Assembly: GCF_034190915.1 (NCBI RefSeq)
Contig: NW_026947485.1
Coordinates: forward strand, 29,215,519 to 29,279,518
Direction of reading: 5' to 3'
DNA: 64,000 nt
Source of the DNA: Cavia porcellus
Taxonomy: Eukaryota > Chordata > Mammalia > Rodentia > Caviidae
Shown here in pieces: positions 59,118 to 64,000 of this stretch. How positions within the stretch are numbered: the stretch's first letter is position 1; every line of letters begins with the position of its first letter. Both the position numbers and the translations under genes were made by a program. Below the pieces are notes generated by a model. It saw only the letters and a list, made by a program, of their open reading frames with translations, was not told where the DNA came from and made no database searches.

Positions 59118-60940
59118 CTGTAAGTTTTTAAAATGAAGTTTGAAAACTATAAGTAGAAAAGACAAAAATCTGTTACACAGATGGTGAAATACACTGATTA
59201 TAAGGATTATTTTATTTATGAAAACACTGTGGAAAGTAGTGTTGTATATTTTGGAGCTACATTGAGTCATTTTTAGGAATAAGGAAATTTGGGTAATAAA
59301 ATTCCCCTCTGAGAATTCACACATAAGAGGGTAAAGCAGATATATATGACCACTTGAAAGAGACAGAGTATCTGTCCTCTTGGTCTATAAGATTTGACTC
59401 TAACCTGATTAAACATGAGGACCTATGGGCTCAGCCATGTGGTCAGCTAAAAGAACAGACAGGAGAGAAGCACTGATAGAATTTATCTAACTACTACCTG
59501 GGGAGGAGAGATTATTAGCCAGGAACCTTTTTATAATTGGTAAAACAGACTTGTTTAGAAGTTGTTGGGACTAATCCTGTTAAGAAGAAAATATAAATAT
59601 TTAAGATACAAGAAAGAGACGAGAAAATCTATAGCATAGATTTCCTGAGAAGACAATAAACGCTAGAATTCAAATCACAGATAGAGAGATTGACCTTGAG
59701 TAGGGAGAAACATCCCTTCCATCCTGACACAGGGGCAAGGGCATTGTATGAGAATAGATATATGGGTTTGGCAAAAGGCAGAGAAACTTTTGCTGTTTTC
59801 TCAAATGCCAAGGTGCCGTGTTTTGATGTACCAATCCTAACACAGTCATTGTTATCAGATTATCTTAGAATGCCTCTGATGTAGAATCTACTCTGTTAAC
59901 TAAAAGCAGGGTATTATATGATCAACTGAAATAGCAAAATGTGTTAATCTAAAGTTAACAAATTGAAGTGAGTCTTCACATGGTCTTAATAAAATCTTTT
60001 CCCATTTGAATTTACTGTGCAGAATACTTGGATGAAGCAGTGTTTATAAAAAAATTTGAATAGGAAAATTGTAAAATTTCTTACATAAAAAATTAAAAGT
60101 ATCCACTAATGAAGAATGACTGAAGCTGTAAGTAAACTTACAACAGACAAATGTAAAGTATCTTCAGAAGACAAAATGAAAGATAAATTTAAGATATTTT
60201 ATTAGTGCCATATTTCTAAGGCTGGTTTCTTAGAGTTATCTTTTTTCTTCTCTTTCTAAAATCTCTTCAAGATTTTCCAGCACATTCCTATAGTAACAGA
60301 AACTTTAAGAAGATTATTACCTTCCTATTGGAGATTTGGAGGCAGTTTTTGCCTGGTGTTTATTCTTGTCCCTGAATTAGTGGTTAGAGCGCAACTTGAT
60401 AAAGAAATGTAAGATGGAAAGATACAACCATCCAAAGTTTTCTTAACCGTGCTTCAAAATTGGCCAGAAGCATTTTTATTTGTACTATTATGTCCTCAAT
60501 GCAGAATTCAGAATATGCCTGTCCATGTTACAATTGTTAGCATGGTACACTAAGCCATTGTTAACACTCTAAAAGTTAAATCTGTACAGTGTAATTGGTC
60601 TACAAATGCTGTGTGGAATAAACATAAGAAATTTTCCTTACCCACTTTTTTAAAGGTGCAGAATTATTTGTTTTTAATTATTTAATTTAGGAGAAAAGTC
60701 AGCATCTCCCAAGAATCAGCCATGTATGAACTAGAAGGATCCAACAAGAAGCCAACCAGCCAGCCTTTCTGGTAAGTCATGCAAGCCTGCAGCTTCCAGG
60801 ATGAGAAAAGTCAATGTCTCCCAGTAAATCTATGGTTATGTGGGCTGAGAATCAAATCCCGCCTCCCACACCCCCACGCCCCCATAAATAACCTGCTAGT
60901 TGGAAGGACAGGCTGAGTTGATAGCAACTAAGGTACATAA
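59118..60940. other. Intergenic, no gene seen
   Basis: AT-rich sequence without recognisable coding potential. From about 60690 it becomes less AT-rich (CCAACAAGAAGCCAACCAGC; CCTCCCACACCCCCACGCC) and probably belongs to the repeat whose TG-rich end starts near 60945. Confidence 0.5.
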
Positions 60941-60944
60941 AGCA

Positions 60945-61350
60945 ACTAAATGCTTGTATTGTTGGTTGATTTTGCGGTCAGCAGGGTCAGCAGTCTGAGC
61001 CTGTCTTGGTCAGGATCCTCTTTTGGGAAGATGACCATATATAATATAGCTTATATGGGGATTTTCTTTTATCTTGTCTTTGAAATCCAATATTATTCTC
61101 ACTGTTTTGCTTTGTTCCAATTAATTGTTTTGTTCTATTCAATGTTCTGTTTTGAGTGGCTTTATTCTGTTTTGTTTTTGGTTTGATTTTGCTATACCTG
61201 ATGGAATGGACAACTAACGTGAAGATAACAAGATATACTGTTGTTTTCCCAGTATCCTGCTTTGAAGTTTGGTATCAATTTCACTGCTTTGTTTTGATTG
61301 CCTTTGTTCTGTTTTGTTTTGTTGGATTTCACTATCTCTAAATAAAAAAT
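60945..61350 (+). repeat. Second copy of the dimeric TG-rich L1-end repeat
   Basis: Opens AATGCTTGTATTGTTGGTTGA, similar to TTCTTGTATTGTTTGGTTAA at about 55475. It contains two units, each with GAAGAT-A-AAG/ACCATAT, TTTGAAGT/ATTTGAAAT and TTTTGTTCTGTTTTGTTTT runs. It ends CTAAATAAAAAATAAAAATAAA. Small open frames inside it are low-complexity. Confidence 0.65.
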
Positions 61351-63090
61351 AAAAATAAATATTTAATTTACTTAATTAAATATGCTTACATAAAACAATC
61401 TCACAAAAAAATCAGACTGATAGTACAAAGTAGAACTATATTTTCCCTCCCCCAATATTATTTCTCTGACTTTTATTAGGTATTTTCAAAATATATTCTA
61501 AAAGGCTTTAGTAATTTAATTTCCACTAGTCTTAGTTATAAGCAAATGCACTTAATAACTTACTCAGTTGCTCAGTTTCCATATTTACTGATTATTAATC
61601 TAATTCAGCGTCAATGCCTTATTATGAGTTTAAGACATTATTTCCAAGTTCATAAACCTAAAAAAAACACAGATACTTTAAGGTGCTCAACAGTGACTGC
61701 AGTGTGCTAGAAATCAAACTTGAATTTCCTGTTTTATGGTAATATTATCTAACCATTAACATACTTTCAGGTTAATTAGTTCCAGCTCAGTATATGTGCT
61801 ACTGAAGTGGGGTACTCAGACCAATTAGTTTATTTGTTTTTTTTAAATGAGGCCTATAGAAAATTTTTAGGATATTTTTGAATACTGATAAATTGAAAAG
61901 CATGGTATATAAGCTACTATTCTGGTTATCTCGTTGGTTCTCTTAGAATAAAAGTGATATTTATAACCAATTTGTATCCTTTCTCAACTGGGCCTCATTA
62001 GCCAACAATCATGGAGACTAATAAAAGAATCCCATAATAAAAGGCACAGCACACTGAAAACAATGCAGTTCCTACACATTATGGGAAATACTGGGTTTTA
62101 GTCTCACATCTCATCCAAAATCTCTGAGGCATATGGGTCGCCAGTGTCTAACTGTATATTATTACTTAAGAAACAAAAATATACCTCTCGTACAGATTGT
62201 TCTGACTCTGAAAGGCCCAATCTTTGACCTCAATTGGGGCAGTCACTCAATAGAGTATCCAGAAACTAGATGAAGATTCTGTAAGGATTAATGTTACGGC
62301 TCTGCTCTCCCATAAAAGTCTGATGGCCCAAACTGGCTTTCCTAATGTCCCCGAGGCTGGCAAATGGTCCCTTAAGCCCATTATTCTCATTCACATGTTT
62401 TAAAAGAGGCTGTTCCCTGCTACTGTTACCTCTTATGTTCACATTTGGCTTTTACAAGACTGACTTAGGGTAGGGATTTATAGTTCAGACACACCTTTCA
62501 GTAAGAAAAATGAATGTCCTCATCTCTGTTATATGATAATGCTGTTCCCGTAATAGCTATAGAACCAGGTTGTAAATACCCATTAAATTTAATTCTCTAT
62601 GCATAAACTACTGGACCAGAATTTTATTTGTTCAACTAATATTCATAGATTTCTGTAAGATTGTCAGTGGATGAAACTGAAAATGATAAGTAAATGTCTA
62701 GAAAGCAAAATATAAACCTGGTTATTTGGAGAATACCCAGAGACCAGTCAGGAAAACATTTTTGGAACTGAAATTTGAGGCCAGGTAGGCATAACCTCTA
62801 ATATTTTATAATATATAAAAGACAAGGAAGGAACTGAATATAGAGACTGAAGTTTCATACTAATTTTGTTTGCTTCCATAAAATTATACTTTTCCTTCAC
62901 AGTTTTGTATTCTCTGATTCTGATGTATCTCAATCCCTACTATTAAATCCTAATGGTTTCTGATGATTTCTACAGAATTAGATTCACTCAACAGCCATAA
63001 GCATAGAGAAGGATACAAAGATATCAGATGGCAGAAGGATGTAAAGATGAGCTAAACACATATGGTTGCTGAACAAATGAACTTTCATTT
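61351..63090. other. Intergenic, no gene seen
   Basis: AT-rich sequence with no frame, RNA gene or repeat that I can name with confidence. Confidence 0.5.
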
Positions 63091-63097
63091 CTAACAG

Positions 63098-63212
63098 ACT
63101 TATAGACAGGATCCCACTAAGTATTTCAGGCTGGCCCTACGCTTTTGATCCTCCTGCTTCAGCTTCCCAAGTGCTAGGACTATGGGCACACACTACCATT
63201 CTCAGCTCTGCA
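63098..63212 (-). mobile_element. B1 SINE
   Basis: AGACAGGATCCCACTAAGTA, TCAGGCTGGCCCTACGC, CTTCCCAAGTGCTAGGACTATGGGCACACA: complement of B1. Confidence 0.75.
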
Positions 63213-63214
63213 TG

Positions 63215-63520
63215 TGTGTATGTGTATTAAGTGGGATAAGAATGAAGCCTTTGGAAGGTGGAACCTTGAAGGAGGTCATTAGTCATTGGAAGTGTGCCTT
63301 TAAGGGAAGAATGGGACCGCTCTTTCTTCTCATTTGCTCCCTGGTGATGAGGTGAGCAGTTTTTCTCTGACACTCCCTCCCACTATAAGCTGTTTTACCC
63401 AAAGCAAGGGGACCATGAAATCATAGTTTAAAACTTGTAAAACTATGAACCAAAATAAATCTTTTCTTTTCACAAATTTATTATTTTCTTTATTATAGTA
63501 ACAAAAGGCTAACTAACACA
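63215..63520 (+). mobile_element. ERVL-MaLR LTR (3' portion)
   Basis: GGTGGAACCTTGAAGGAGGTCATTAG, GGGACCATGAAATCATAG, ACTATGAACCAAAATAAATCTTT and GTAACAAAAGGCTAACTAACACAA match the typical MaLR (ORR1/MLT-like) order, with AATAAA near the end. Confidence 0.7.
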
Positions 63521-63698
63521 AATGATTAATTTCATTAGGCAAAGGGGAGACTATTTAAAAGAGGATTTAGGAGGAAACATGTCACTGTAGACCTTTAATA
63601 TTTTTTCTGGTCTGTGAACAATCAGAGTAAGGAGAAGGGAGGTAAAATTAAAGGTGAGAAGCAGGAGAAGGAGTTGACTGTTAATAATAGGGATTGAG

Positions 63699-63821
63699 AG
63701 GCTGGGGATTAGCTCTGTGGCAAAAGTGCCTACCTTGCAAGTGTGTGGTTGTGAGTTCGATCCCCGGTGGTTGTGAGTTCGATCCCCGGTACTGATAAAA
63801 AAGGAAAAAGACAGAAAAAAA
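63699..63821 (+). mobile_element. Young ID-type SINE with duplicated B-box segment
   Basis: ID body GAGGCTGGGGATTAGCTCTG, tail TGATAAAAAAGGAAAAAGAC and poly(A). 16-bp direct repeats TAATAATAGGGATTGA lie at 63682-63697 and 63822-63837. Inside, the 22-bp segment at 63747-63768 (GGTTGTGAGTTCGATCCCCG plus GT) is perfectly repeated at 63769-63790, giving two B boxes. Confidence 0.92.
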
Positions 63822-64000
63822 TAATAATAGGGATTGATGTACCTCAGAATCAGAGAATACAAAACTGTGAAAGAAAGGTATAATTTTATGGAGCAAACAA
63901 AAGTAGTATGAAACTTTCCAGCCTAGAATATGTGAAGAATAGACACAACTCACAAATCTTACAATGAATAACTAGATGTCCTACAGGTGGCACAGCAGAA

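Noticed and set aside
11494..63821. tRNA genes suggested by intact A and B boxes
   Set aside because: They are ID SINEs: each has a non-tRNA tail, poly(A) or flanking target duplications, and no complete cloverleaf with acceptor pairing was seen.

Overview
The window is mammalian nuclear DNA from a non-murid rodent. Evidence: AT-rich intronic sequence, many tRNA-derived ID-type SINEs, B1 and fused B1-dID SINEs, L1 and MaLR relics, and one host gene whose exons I can read. The ID copies share an unusual tail (GATAAAAAGGAAAAAGAC) that is neither murid nor the squirrel tail I know. A beaver-like lineage is possible, but this is a guess.

Host gene (minus strand): the window holds the 5' half of SKAP2 (Src kinase-associated phosphoprotein 2). 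Four coding exons are resolved to the base: exon 1 at 41373-41439, exon 2 at 32308-32413, exon 3 at 31720-31745 and exon 4 at 23501-23608. Phases and GT/AG signals are compatible, and together they encode residues 1-102 plus one base. A CpG-rich promoter lies at about 41215-41840. PH- and SH3-domain exons lie beyond the left edge. Positions 1-23500 are intron 4, 23609-31719 intron 3, 31746-32307 intron 2 and 32414-41372 intron 1. Intron 1 holds a CpG-dense block (about 34820-35650) and a CTCF-like motif.

Right of 41840 is the upstream intergenic region. By conserved mammalian synteny this faces the HOXA cluster, though no HOX gene is in the window. A composite L1-derived element (48480-50223 and 55308-55822) is split by a young, nearly complete class II (betaretrovirus/IAP-like) endogenous retrovirus at 50224-55301. 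The provirus has TG...CA LTRs of 423 and 422 bp differing at 6 substitutions and 1 indel, a 6-bp target duplication (TGCAAC), a polypurine tract, and a long open gag-dUTPase-protease frame of 816 codons. Its pol is broken by a nonsense codon and a large internal deletion, and there is no recognisable env.

The most notable observation is that gag and pro are read in a single frame. A run of seven A residues sits where a gag-pro slippery heptamer (A AAA AAC) is expected, and the neighbouring frame still carries what looks like the original Gag C-terminus, ending at 52529. The pro-pol slippery heptamer GGGTTTT is preserved just before the pro stop. Right of the provirus are a MaLR-like LTR with nested SINEs, a U6 snRNA copy, a second copy of the TG-rich L1-end repeat, and an ID SINE with a perfectly duplicated B-box segment.
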